A stretch of 64,000 nucleotides of DNA, taken from NCBI GenBank assembly GCA_964023205.1, contig OZ026843.1:10583093-10647092 (forward strand). The letters run 5' to 3'. The notes under the pieces are model-generated. The model did not search any database and was not told where the DNA came from. It saw nothing but the letters and a program-made list of their open reading frames with translations. Both the position numbers and the translations under genes were made by a program. The stretch is from Lutraria lutraria. Its lineage: Eukaryota > Mollusca > Bivalvia > Venerida > Mactridae. Below, in pieces: positions 1-27,424 of the stretch (positions are counted from its first letter, which is position 1; every line of letters starts with the position of its first letter).

Positions 1-697
1 AGATATATAGACATACGAGTGGTGGAAGTAGCGACAACAGAAATCAATATCTAAGAAATTTAGTGATGCTTGCAATAAAAGCCAACAAATACTGAGATTG
101 TATTACATTGAGAATAAAAAGGCCTTTAACACATGATTAAGGCATCATCTTCAAATGCGAAGGTAGGAAATTCAAATTATGACCTTCAGAGTACATACGT
201 TTCCATAACAACCAGTCAGACAGCGTTCTGAGGCAAAACTATCGCATGTATCCCTATTCTGTCCGTTAGGTGGCTCGCAAAAAAGGCCTTGAGGCAAGAC
301 TGTCGTGTCCCTAGTTAGTCCGTTCAGTGTTTCATATAACAGGGCAGATATAAATTCAATTAGGACTAAAACTATCGTTCTTAATATTCTGATCGCCTTC
401 TTAGCCAATTACATTTGTATTTTACGGATGAAAGATCATATTAAAGAGATGGTCGTAATGCTGAAATGGTTTCTAAATGAGTTTTAAGTTTTAACTGATT
501 ATATCAGATGTGTTTGTCTTATAAGCCTATTATTTATCACTTGTGAGTATATCCGCTCTTTTTTTTATGTCTGTTACAACACACAGCAAACACTATTAGA
601 AATATACAAACACTTCAGCAGTGTATAAAGCAACATCACTTCATAAGTCACCATGATAAAAAAGATCATATTAAGATGCTTTCATAAATAAGTCAAC

Positions 698-863
698 TAC
701 AGAGAAACCTTCAGAGCAGCCCTCTCTTGAGCAACAACCTCTCTAATAAAACAGCATGATTTTTCCCTACTATTAATTTAACCTCTCTAAAGCAACAACT
801 CTCAACAGCAACATAATTCTGCTACTCCCAAAGGGCGTTGCTTCGGAGAGATTGCACTGTATA
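698..863. mobile_element. MITE-like element, TACAGTA family, copy 1 (diverged)
   Basis: It carries the family phrases 'gagcaacaacctctct', 'tttaacctctctaaagcaac' and ends 'gagagattgcactgtata'. The same arrangement recurs at 5706, 17605, 32078 and 34312. The left end is degenerate. No coding sequence is present, as expected for a non-autonomous DNA transposon. Confidence 0.6.
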
Positions 864-1463
864 TGTTTGCCACAGTGGTTAGATTTTCTCCTCCAAAAAC
901 AAAACCTTCATGCTAAACCTTGAATGTCGTTCAAGAGATTACAAAAGAGATTAATAGAATATTGTGAGTAAAAATATCCAAAACATACATTCGTTTACAT
1001 GACTTTCACTGGCTTATCAGTAGAAGTCAATACGAACGGATTAAATATCTTGACTAAATGCGTTTGGACGACAGACTGTTGGCTTACACATGGCTATAAA
1101 ACTGTTGTTATAATATATTTAATCTATGTCGTATGTCCACATAATTAATCATTGATCATAACCCAGCATATTTACCGGCGATTTATCTACAATACCAAGT
1201 GTATTTATTTATTTCTATAAATTACATTTTTTTAAATAGCATTCTGACATGTAATTTAAGTTCAAAATAGAAAATAAACTGTAAAAAAATATTTCCAATC
1301 AACCTACCGACTGAAATTTCTCTGGGTATGATTACCACACTGAAACAAACATTTTAAGGATGACCCTATGACCGCTTAAACCGTGGCTTCCAATGGGATT
1401 CGAACAAATGACAACAAGATTTCTAGGTAGATGCTTTCTCCCAAAAGTAACAGTGGGTGGTTA

Positions 1464-1620
1464 TACAGTCAAGCCTGTGTTAGCGACCACCTAAGAATAA
1501 AGGCCATTCTTTTAAAAGCAGTCACTGATTATTTCAACAAATGACCTCCGAATAAGAGCCACCTGTAAATAAAGACCACATATTTCCTAAAGATGGCCTT
1601 TGTTCACTAGTTTGACTGTA
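1464..1620. mobile_element. MITE-like element, TACAGTCAA family, copy 1
   Basis: The element begins TACAGTCAAGCCTGTGTTAG and ends TTTGACTGTA, so TACAGTCAA and TTGACTGTA form short terminal inverted repeats around about 157 bp. The interior repeats phrases of the type 'gaccacct', 'aaaggcc' and 'gatggcctttgttca' in both orientations. Related copies lie at 13988, 17951, 31291 and 47805. It has no coding capacity. Confidence 0.65.
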
Positions 1621-2846
1621 TATGTGACTGGTCCAGTTTAAATGGATCGGTCTGTTTAAATACTATACCTGGAGCTGTGAATGCACGATGATCATCACAA
1701 ACATAGCTAGAGAAAGTTATGACTTGGCGATACAATGATCGATTTAAATATAAGATGTTATCTGGACTGACTCACTTCTTTATTGTAACGCGGGTGTTTA
1801 ACCACAGAAAAATCAAGTTTTATTGTCAACCAGTGTTTAGTGGTATGGTTTCTATAGCAATATTCAAATGATCAGTATGAGTCCTTAGGTAATGAGTAGA
1901 CTTTATAACATGACATATTTTGGTTGTGAAAATAGAAGAACTAAAACATTAACACTATAATTATATTCCATTTGTTCTTGTATTTATACGTTACACGTCT
2001 AGGATTGGTAGAAAAAAACATTCATAAGTTACCTGATTTGAAACAAAATATACAAACACTATCATGTAAAATATGAGCATTTAATGTGTGTCTCTGGAGT
2101 ATTGTTCATTTGTTGTACAACAAAATTAATGTATATTAAACTACGAATGTTCGAATCAAAGTCTTATAAAGGAAGAAAAAATATGTAACTTTTCGTTAAA
2201 AATGTGTGAGTCATGAAAACTCATGTTAAAACAATCGTCAATTGACAAATACTATTCATTAGTTAAATTTCTATTTATCGACTTATGTCACCGTATTGTA
2301 TTCCAATTCAAATGAATTTGTCAACTGGTTGAATGGTTTCGAAAAATTCACTCTGAGATTTTTGTACTTTCAATACATGATTAAGGAAAAATGTCATGTT
2401 CGATAGTTGTATACGACTGTATTATCAAAGTTAAATTGCGTAAAGACTAATGTTTATTGACACATTTGTTTATTTACTCTGTGACTATGTTGATAAGATA
2501 AATAAAAGCAACGAGTTAATTGAAATAAACTCATTGATAGAGTAAAGAAAATTCCATACCACAAAAAAAATTGAAATATCTATAAGATTATTGATGATTT
2601 AAATTTAATGTAAAGGTAACTTTAGCACAGTAATTGTTTTCAACGTGAGGAAGGCATCCAGTGTCATAAGATTTCCTCTTTTAGATTCAAGTCATTCATG
2701 ATTAGCGGACAAGAGAAACTAGAGTATATACAGCAATTAAAGACTCTATACTTATATGGCGATAAACAAGCTAAATGGACAGAGTTATTCAATAGAAAAA
2801 ATACAATACGATAAGTTCGTGATGTAATATGAGTATCTTATTAAAT

Positions 2847-2992
2847 GTTTGTTTATTTGAGTTTTTAAGCCCCTTTTCAACAGTCAGAGTCATATGAGGC
2901 GGACAGTTCATCTAACCATCGATCCTGGAAAGAACTGGTACTATAGACCCCATCCTCCGAAAGCAACTGTCTACTTTTTCTTATTAAATGTA
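2847..2992 (-). mobile_element. tRNA-derived SINE, 3' portion
   Basis: The segment shares 'cagtcagagtcatatgaggc' and the following 'ggacagttca' with a complete copy at 22801-23029 (opposite strand) and another at 36308-36570. It lacks the tRNA-like head, so it is a truncated insertion. Confidence 0.65.
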
Positions 2993-3350
2993 TCCTTAGG
3001 CATGTGGTGTAAAATAATGTCAGCTGTGCCTTTCGTTTCATTCACTAGTTTGCGTATATCTTAGTTACGTATTCTAAGTCCCTATTTTATCGATTTCTCA
3101 TTGATCCCTAGTCCCTGACGTTGGAGTGCGGACCAGACAGAATCTCGTATTTTATTATGATTTAAACAACTTGACTCAGTTTTCAAACGAACTTACGCAC
3201 GTTCTATACGTTACTTACAATAATCTAATTAATGATTAAACAAAATTGTAATTCATTCATTCAACATTTCGTCATTTTTGAATGTGGAGAGATTCAGAAT
3301 TTGAGAGTTTGTCTGTTGGTTTATTATTCACTAATGCAAATGAGACTTAC

Positions 3351-3422
3351 CTGTTGCACCAACTTCATACGTAATTTCAACATATGATCATTAACACTGT
3401 CCGTAGATGTGGATGTCGCCAT
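3351..3422 (-). CDS. first coding exon (copy Y) of an unrecognised gene
   Basis: On the minus strand an ATG at 3422-3420 opens 24 codons ending exactly at a strong donor (CAG|GTAAGT, GT at 3350-3349). The peptide ends DSVNDHMLKLRMKLVQQ. It aligns with the exon at 5218-5283, whose peptide ends DSVQQHMFGLRMKMMQQ. Both start ATGGC, both end in phase 0 after Gln-Gln, and both are followed by GTAAG. Conservation at protein level with nucleotide divergence supports real coding exons. The residues look helical and could begin a coiled coil, but I do not recognise the family. The remaining exons should lie to the left, outside the window. The pair may be alternative first exons of one gene or first exons of tandem paralogues. 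Confidence 0.6.
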
Positions 3423-4094
3423 GTTGTATACTAGTGTTTAAACACTCACAAATATAATCTCCCGGGCTTTCCACCCCCTCTCTCTCTCTGCGTTAACTAT
3501 AATTTATCTGATCTCTAATTTTAATTAATCCGATTTAAAACATCATCCTATAACAAATTTAAATGCACAATTGCTGTTGTAAGCCACGGCGACATTATCT
3601 CTGAGTAAATAGCGTTCATACATGGTTTTATCGATATGATAGTGTCGTGATTATCGATAGAAATGGTATACCAACGAGAAATCATGTTTCGATTGTCCTT
3701 TTGGTGTTGACAGATCAATAATCAATTGAAACCTTTCAACATTTCTGCACCGTACTTTTTTTATTGTATATTATTATGCTAAACACAGAATTCTCAAGTT
3801 TAAGTGAGTTTGTATTTTTTACGACGTTAGCGTAGTAGGATAATGTGTTTCGAGTGCTGTCAATAGAATTTTTTATATCTACAAGATTATCTATCTTAAA
3901 ATATTTTACATCTCATAATTGAAGTAGATATGTAGTTCCTGTTTATGACATGTGATAGGGGTATGGATGTCTAGAAGATGTCAAGTTGATTTTATATGTT
4001 GATATGCTGTATAAAGAGAAGTATTACAGACTGGGCTTAGAAGAGAACCAAATGCTAACTTGTATACATTTTCCAATGTGTCAAAATCACCACG

Positions 4095-4522
4095 ACTCAT
4101 TCGTTTAAAAAACGTTTTAACTTAGTGACGTAGTGATCTATATATGTTTTGTCTTAGTAACGTACTGACCTTCATACGTTTTTACTTAGTGACTTAGTGA
4201 CCTAAATATTTTGGCTTAGTCACGAATTGACCTAGAAGCGGTTTTACTTAGTAACGAAGTTACATCAATAGTGACGTGGATACCTAGAAACATTTTGACT
4301 TGGTGGCGTATTGACCTGCATACGTAATGTGACGCAGTGACCTACAGCTTTATACGTTTTTACTTAGTAAGATAGTGACCTTAATATATTTGACTTAGTG
4401 ACGATGTGACCTATAAACGTTTTGCCTTAGTGATGTATTGACCTACCGTGATACGTTTTGACTTAGTTATGTGATGACCTTCATACGTTTGACTTAGTGA
4501 TGTGGTGACCTACATACGTTTT
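4095..4522. repeat. diverged minisatellite, unit about 33 bp
   Basis: The phrase 'cttagtgacgtagtgacct' followed by 'acatacgtttt' recurs about a dozen times with substitutions and small indels. The copies are far less uniform than those of the large array at the right end, so this looks like an old, decaying tandem array. It lies between the two first exons at 3351 and 5218. Confidence 0.8.
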
Positions 4523-5217
4523 ATATCTTGAAATACCTCACCTGGAAGGATATTTTTGTTTCGAGAAAAACATCAAGTTTCATATAACAACTAATAAACA
4601 AGTAATGATGACATCTTTAGTGTAACAATTTTCTATTATTTCGATTTCTGGGTGACCAATGTTTGTACAGATTTTATTAATGAAGCAACGTTAAAGGTGC
4701 TTCTTACAAGATAGTTTGATAATTGCCTTAGTTTGTCTGTCCAAGTGAATTAACATCGACCATATCCAAGGCATGTTGATCAAGTTCATATAACACTGAC
4801 CAGTAATAGTTAGTGGTGGATCATACACGTATAGTAAACGTTGGACATGTACAAATTATTACTTCATTATTTCTCAGGATAAAATACACGTATTATAAGT
4901 ACGCCCTTTGAAGTCTCTTGGTCTGGCAAAAAATCATCATTGTAAATGTTTCTAGAAACCAGATACTAGTACTTTGACCTCGAATGTTTGGGTCCTCCTC
5001 TCACACAATAACACAGGGGCTAGAGCTCTACCCGAGTAGAGGATGCATTTAACTAAAAAGTTTTCATTTTAAAATACATTGTAAATACATCTGTATTAAG
5101 ATTGCGAAGTGTATCCGGATGAATTTTGAACACTTTCAATCAGGAATACTCACTGTATAATGATAAAATAATTTATACATTAAGTATTAATTAAGTATCA
5201 ATTTGGTGGTGTCTTAC

Positions 5218-5283
5218 CTGTTGCATCATTTTCATTCGTAATCCAAACATGTGCTGCTGAACACTGTCCTTAGAGTCCGCCAT
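5218..5283 (-). CDS. first coding exon (copy X) of an unrecognised gene
   Basis: The ATG at 5283-5281 (context AAAATGGCGG) opens 22 codons that end at the donor CAG|GTAAGA (GT at 5217-5216). The peptide ends DSVQQHMFGLRMKMMQQ and is clearly paralogous to that of the exon at 3351-3422; the two differ mainly by a two-residue indel after the first few residues. I found no second exon between the two copies, which favours alternative first exons of one gene to the left, although a tandem duplicate with lost or unseen exons is possible. Function unknown. Confidence 0.62.
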
Positions 5284-5705
5284 TTTGGATTCCGGGGTTC
5301 GGACTAGCACTGATATGTATTCAAATACAAATAATTACCCGCGCTTTACCACTTATTTTAATATTTTCTTTATCTATATATCTCTTGTTTTATCAACATA
5401 TTGTCGTAAATTAAATGTACAACTGCAGATAATTATTGTCCAAAGCGACACTCCCTCACTAAGTTCATAATTCTGTTGCGATTATACATCGTTTTTAATT
5501 CGTGGTGACTGATTTTGGAGTATTGACAAAATTGAATACACGAGAAGTCAAGATATTTAAAATGGTAACTGATCAATAATCAATTGAATAGTTTTCATTT
5601 TATGAACTCATATTTAATGCATTTTGTAAAGCAGTATATCGCCAAATCGCGGGAATAGTTTAAGTGAAGTTAATTTGTATTACCACTATAAGATTATGTG
5701 TGGTA

Positions 5706-5882
5706 TACAGTACAACCTCTTCAAAGCAACACCCTTTGAGAGAAGCAAAATTATGTTGTTGTTGAGAGGTTGTTGCTCTAGAGAGGTTAAATTAAAAGTT
5801 AAATAGTACTGTGGAAAAATCATGCTGTTCTAAGGGAGGTTGTTGCTCAAGAGATGGCCGCTCTGGAGAGGTTAAACTGTAG
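5706..5882. mobile_element. MITE-like element, TACAGTA family, copy 2
   Basis: Starts TACAGTACAACCTCTTCAAA and ends GGAGAGGTTAAACTGTA. Internal inverted phrases ('gagaggttgttgctctagag') make much of the element self-complementary. It is non-coding. Confidence 0.7.
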
Positions 5883-5883
5883 T

Positions 5884-7340
5884 TTTCTGATCCACGTATA
5901 TTTTATAAATATATTTACATGATATATTTATGTGTGTCTGTAACTGTTTGGGACATGAGTTAAGAGCAGATCATATCGGATAAAGATAGGGGTCTTTGTG
6001 GCCATCAGTTATTTAGCAACTGAAGATTTGGGGGGGGGGGGAGCAAAAAACATGATACGATGATTGTACCATATTAGAGGTCAAAAATATGTTTTCAAGA
6101 TATTTCAGGAAGGAACACGTTTTTTAAAAAGCTAATTTGTCCAAGTTTTGCATATGGTATAATTAATATATGTATACTAGTATTGGTCGTGATACAACTA
6201 TATGTAATATTTTATTTGAAACTTTAATTTCCATTTATAGTAAAATACATACAAAGACATATATAGCAAAGGTCATTGATATAACGCACACCGTGGCAAA
6301 TAAATGTGAACTCATTTCTTAAATCATTATTTTCATTTACCTTAATAAACCATAATTATGGTTTCATCGAATTGACTCTACCGGTGAATTGAAAGTATGA
6401 AAATCTCTAAACTTTATTAAATACTGAGACAAGGGAAACAACTCGTCATGGACTTAAATTTGGAGAAAGGGAGATAATTATATTTTGTGCAATTATTTCT
6501 AAAACTGTTTTCTGTTCCTTGCAGCTCAATGCACCAAAGCTCTCAGTACAGAGTCAACGAGGAGCAGTTTACACTCGTATTATAGGGGTTTAAACAATTT
6601 GTTATTTATCAAATTAAAGTAATGGGCCTTGTTTAAATTTGGATAAACTGTATTCATCAGAAGTATTCTTTTGTTGCAGACACTTAACTAAATCAGTCCT
6701 ACTTGGTAGTTGATAGCCTTCCAATTATAGTCTGTCCAACTTTATATCTCATATCTGAATCAGGAGAGAAAGAGAGCGACACATATGGCTTTCATTGTCT
6801 TATTCACAGCCAGACTGTTTTTGTCAAAGAATAAACATTTACCTCACCCAGGTCACAAACTTACAACCTCTCTTTCAACAGTCAGGATGCATACAAAGCG
6901 ATCCAACTAATTGGGCTTCTTCAAGTACAACCAATGAAGCATTATAATTAAACGGGCCACCTATGATAATAAGCAGATCTCAAAAGTATCCTAAAGATAT
7001 TCACCAACTTCTACCTTTTGCCTGAGCAAACTAGGTGACTCCATTATACTACCCCAGAGGCGCCAGAGCTGGACCGCGCCAATATTTCTGCAAAACAAGA
7101 AATTTTCAGCAAAATTTCACACGAGGCAGGGGTACATTCCCAATCCAAAGCCACCCCTCAACCGCCCCAATGTCAAATTGCTTCCGGTGCCCCTGCTGCC
7201 CCTTAACTTTAATTGTAGTGATATAAAAGGTTGTAAATTAAAAAAATAAATAAAAAGGCAGGTGATGGACAGTGAGTGACCACAACTGATTTAAAAACTT
7301 GAGTCAGCTAAGACAACAAATCCACCAAGATTTCAATTTC
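5884..7340. other. intergenic region without recognisable genes
   Basis: I see no supported exon. There is a 10-base G run near 6031. The 63-codon open frame at 7035-7226 lies in a stretch resembling the degenerate, C-rich transposon debris near 9480 and 12210 and has no recognisable domain. Confidence 0.4.
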
Positions 7341-7341
7341 T

Positions 7342-7347
7342 TTTATT
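7342..7347 (-). terminator. poly(A) signal of METTL5
   Basis: AATAAA on the minus strand, about 20 bases beyond the METTL5 stop codon at 7370-7368. It is the nearest canonical signal; the short 3' UTR is inferred. Confidence 0.5.
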
Positions 7348-7367
7348 CAGTTAGATATAAACATGTT

Positions 7368-20554
<13,187 letters not shown>

Positions 20555-21227
20555 AGTATGAAGTATTTGAAGGAGGTTGATCAAAATAATGGCTTTCAAC
20601 TTTTTACGTCTGGTGAAATCAACCAATGTTTGTTAATCCTGTTAGGTCAATATTTTAGGCAACAATTTCCTGACATTAATGATAAGAGATCATTCGAATT
20701 GTAAATAAATGATAATTGATATTGAGTGTATTTGGAGAGGGTACAATCATGTTTTAATTGTTGAATGACCATGTTACTGAAATCAGGTATTTTTGTACTT
20801 GACAAGTATTATGCATCACATAATTGTTTTCACATGTTTTGAAGGTTAGCATTACTGTTTCATTATTGTTTACTACTAAACTCATTTTTTGTCATGATAT
20901 GATGATGTTGTATTGTTCTCTTGGTGCTATTTTTTGTATAGTTAAAAAATTCACTGTATCTATAAAGATAAATATATTGATGTAGAGGGCCAGTTCTTTG
21001 TTATGACATAATTTTTGTTCATTTTGTTTTAGTATGGTTGATAAATGTAATTATATATATTCATTTAGATGTAATCTTCTTTTTACTTTGTTTGATCTGA
21101 AACTTTGTTTCACTGTTGAAAGTTCAGTTTTGTGTATTGTTATTAATTTGTCAACTGTTAATTATTGTTACTAGTTCAAAACATTTCCAGGTCTGTAACT
21201 TGTGTTCATTTTAAGTTTGTTCTACAT

Positions 21228-21233
21228 AATAAA
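21228..21233 (+). terminator. candidate poly(A) signal of ATIC
   Basis: AATAAA about 670 bases after the ATIC stop codon, followed by a G/T-rich stretch ('gagttttgtttgttgtttc') typical of a downstream cleavage element. Confidence 0.5.
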
Positions 21234-22578
21234 ATTATGATGAGTTTTGTTTGTTGTTTCAAAAAATATATTTTGATATATAAAATATATAAAAATAAAT
21301 TCATGTTGTTGTTGATTGTATGACCTTATTTGGAGACGTATTTAATTAAGTCCTTGTGCATTTTGTGAGTCAGAAAATAACTAGTTTTATTGCAAATTAC
21401 GTAAAAGAAGGGAGATAATTATGTAGTATATGACAACATTATTTGCCCCTGTCACGTTTATTTCGAATGAGATCTGCCCATAATAGTGTCTTCTCGGGAT
21501 GGAAAGCATCAAATATCATGACTTGCATTTTGAGTTTGCCACACAAGATTTGTATAGCACAATTATCTGCCCTTGTCACATATTTTGGGGTAAAGTGCTG
21601 AATTATCTGCCCCTGTCATATTGGTTCAGGACTAGACCACATGCTAAAGTGTTTGCAAAGGTTATATACTTGAGGACCAAAGATTACAGAATCGGTCTGT
21701 AATATGAAAAGACTTGCACTCGATTCTCTTTTATTCAGACCCAATAATAAGTTGAATTATTTGTCCCTGTGTATGCAAGCTGAATATGTAAGACAAATAA
21801 AATGTATCAGTCAAAATATTTGCTGCAAAACACATTATTAAAACGCTTAGTACATTATTTTAGTGTATTTTGAAATTATAAGCAGACCTGAAAACAATGA
21901 ACAGGTTATGCAAGACATTATCTGACAGGGACTGAAAATAAGACAGAGAGACATTAATTCAGTAATTTAGTTGCAGGCTAAACTGGAAAATAAATTATTA
22001 TTTCGTGTCCAAAATTATTATTAAAAAATCATAAGGTCTGTCAACGGACTTGTGATGGTAGAAGTGCAATGAATTCAATACAAAACAATAATTTAACCCA
22101 AAATTATGTTAAACCAATTAATACAGAATTTGACTCCTTTCAACATACATATACAGGTCCGTTATATCTACTTGTCACACAGGAGAGGTTCTGCTGAGCT
22201 GAAGGGAGGTAACTGTAATGTGCTTGTCATACATAACGGTTGAGTTGAGAAGGTATGGTACATAAAAAAGATAAACGAACCTACTTGAAATTGATAGACT
22301 TATCTTTAAAGACACTCTAAAATGAGTTATGCTCATGACATTTGATCGTCAAGTTATATACATGTCTGACTTTCCACCTTCTCAAGTCTCGTCATTCAAG
22401 TTGTGTTCACATAGAACTGTCGTCATCCTACTGATAACAATACAGACCAATGACAGTAACACACTTGTGGAATCAAATATTTTATCATTTTTATAGGCAA
22501 ACTATTTTTTTATTTGTGTTAGAATGCTGTAGATCGAGAAGCGTAATTTATCTTGTACGGACCATAAAAAAAAATTTC

Positions 22579-22652
22579 GAAAAAAAATTGTCTAAGCATA
22601 TATATAGATGTACATTTGTATCTATATATATATGCTTAGACAATTTTTTTTA
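22579..22652. repeat. AT-rich inverted repeat (hairpin)
   Basis: The left arm 'ttgtctaagcatatatat' and the right arm 'atatatatgcttagacaa' are reverse complements, extended by A and T runs outside and by 'agat'/'atct' inside around a short 'gtacatttgt' loop. The surrounding 'ggaccat' and 'atggtacggacc' may be element ends. Confidence 0.75.
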
Positions 22653-22800
22653 GAATTTTTTTTGTCATTCCCCTATGGTACGGACCGTATTCATGTCGTA
22701 TTTTATGTTCATCTATATGAGCTTCGACGAATATACACTGCACAAAATACACAAAGCGTTTGTAGGGTTCCAAAAATGTAGTTGTGCAATGCAAGACAAT

Positions 22801-23029
22801 ACGCAACCCGCTTGTGGTCGAGTGGTTCATATCACTGTAACCTCTCACTTATAGAGGGTCGTGAGTTCGAGCCCAGCCACCGACCATGTCTCTTTATGTG
22901 AGAAAGTAGGCAGTTGCTTACGGAGGATGGGAGTCTAGTACTGGTTCTTACCAGAAACAATGATTAGGTGAACAGCCTCATATGACTCTGACTGTTAAAG
23001 AGGGGCGTAAAACTCAAACAAACAATTAA
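22801..23029 (+). mobile_element. tRNA-derived SINE, complete copy
   Basis: The head has an RNA polymerase III A box (TGGTCGAGTGGT at 22815-22826) and a B box (GAGTTCGAGCC at 22863-22873) with tRNA-like spacing. The body contains 'gcctcatatgactctgactg' and the tail ends 'aaactcaaacaaacaatt'. Copies in the other orientation lie at 36308-36570 and, without the head, at 2847-2992. tRNA-derived SINEs are well known in molluscs; I cannot assign a named family. Confidence 0.8.
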
Positions 23030-23822
23030 TACGTAATATCTATCACGATTCATCATTTTGCGATTTATGTTCACTGATAAAAATGGCTCTAAGTGTATTG
23101 TCACAGTGTAAATGTTGTAAGTTCGTTATTGAGTATAGGTATAAACAATTTAAACTTCGGATCGTTGTAGAGCCGTCATCGGAATATTACCAGTGTGAAC
23201 AAGCTTTATAAAGACAGAGGTGCCGTGTAACAAGCTTCATGTCTATAGATCTGTGTTTTATTTGAAGAACTCAAATCAAGATGAACATTCTACATATTAC
23301 TGTGGTGCAGACTTTCTATACAATTATTATATTGACCACTGTCAAACTTCATGAACTATTCATGAAGTGTGCAAGAATAGTTCCAGAAAAAATCGTGTTT
23401 TCGTGAATTCCACTGGAAGAGGACAGTGGCTTACAATGACATGCATCATGCATCAGATCAACTATGTCTATATTTTAACTGTATTGCCCTAATGTGGAAT
23501 ATGCTTATGTGTATTTTGAACTGGCGGACTTGAATTGCTATAGAGCGACTTTATTAACCTGTCAAAGCTGAATAATTACACGATCGCTGAATGTGACTAT
23601 TTTTTAACTTCGTACCACAGTCGATAGCTTTTGTTTATTTTTTCGTTATGGCATGTTGACTATGAAATTATGCAGCTTTGAAAGTTTGATAAAATCGCAC
23701 AATACCAAGTAATTTGTTATTGTAGTTGGAGAATAATGAAATCGGTTTTGATAATTTCAAATACATGTTATTATGTAACTATCAAGTACAAAAGTACACA
23801 GTATTCTTTTCTTTTCTTTCTC

Positions 23823-23828
23823 TTTATT
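23823..23828 (-). terminator. poly(A) signal of beta-tubulin
   Basis: AATAAA on the minus strand about 170 bases past the stop codon at 24002-24000. Confidence 0.55.
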
Positions 23829-23999
23829 TGATCAATTCTCGGATCAAAAGTTAACAACAAAATTTAACAATTCAATTGTATTAAATGATTGTCAAAATCA
23901 CAATTGCACGGAAACATTGTTCAGTATTCGTTGTCCATTATGGATGTCCGAGATCTAGAGCCGTTAATGGCTCTTTTTGAGGTTAGGTGGTCAAGGTTT

Positions 24000-27424
<3,425 letters not shown>

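Larger units (their letters stand above)
1..3350. other. gene-poor AT-rich region with transposon relics
   Basis: I see no exon I can support here. The stretch contains a copy of the TACAGTA-type MITE (about 698-863), a TACAGTCAA-type MITE (1464-1620), a possible tRNA-like promoter relic on the minus strand around 1395-1405 (GGGATTCGAAC, the reverse of a B box) and a 3' piece of a SINE (2847-2992). Short open frames near 172-487 lack codon bias or recognisable motifs. If the two first exons at 3351 and 5218 belong to one gene, this region would be part of its first intron. Confidence 0.5.
20555..23820. other. intergenic region between ATIC and beta-tubulin
   Basis: The genes on either side converge, since beta-tubulin is on the minus strand. 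The ATIC 3' UTR probably extends to about 21250. From 21409 to 21780 the phrase 'aattatctgcccctgtca' recurs four times with changes. There is a perfect-looking hairpin near 22579-22652 and a full SINE at 22801-23029. I see no other gene. Confidence 0.5.

Noticed and set aside
5285..5470. 61-codon open frame just upstream of first exon X
   Set aside because: It is on the opposite strand with no recognisable motif; probably promoter-region chance.
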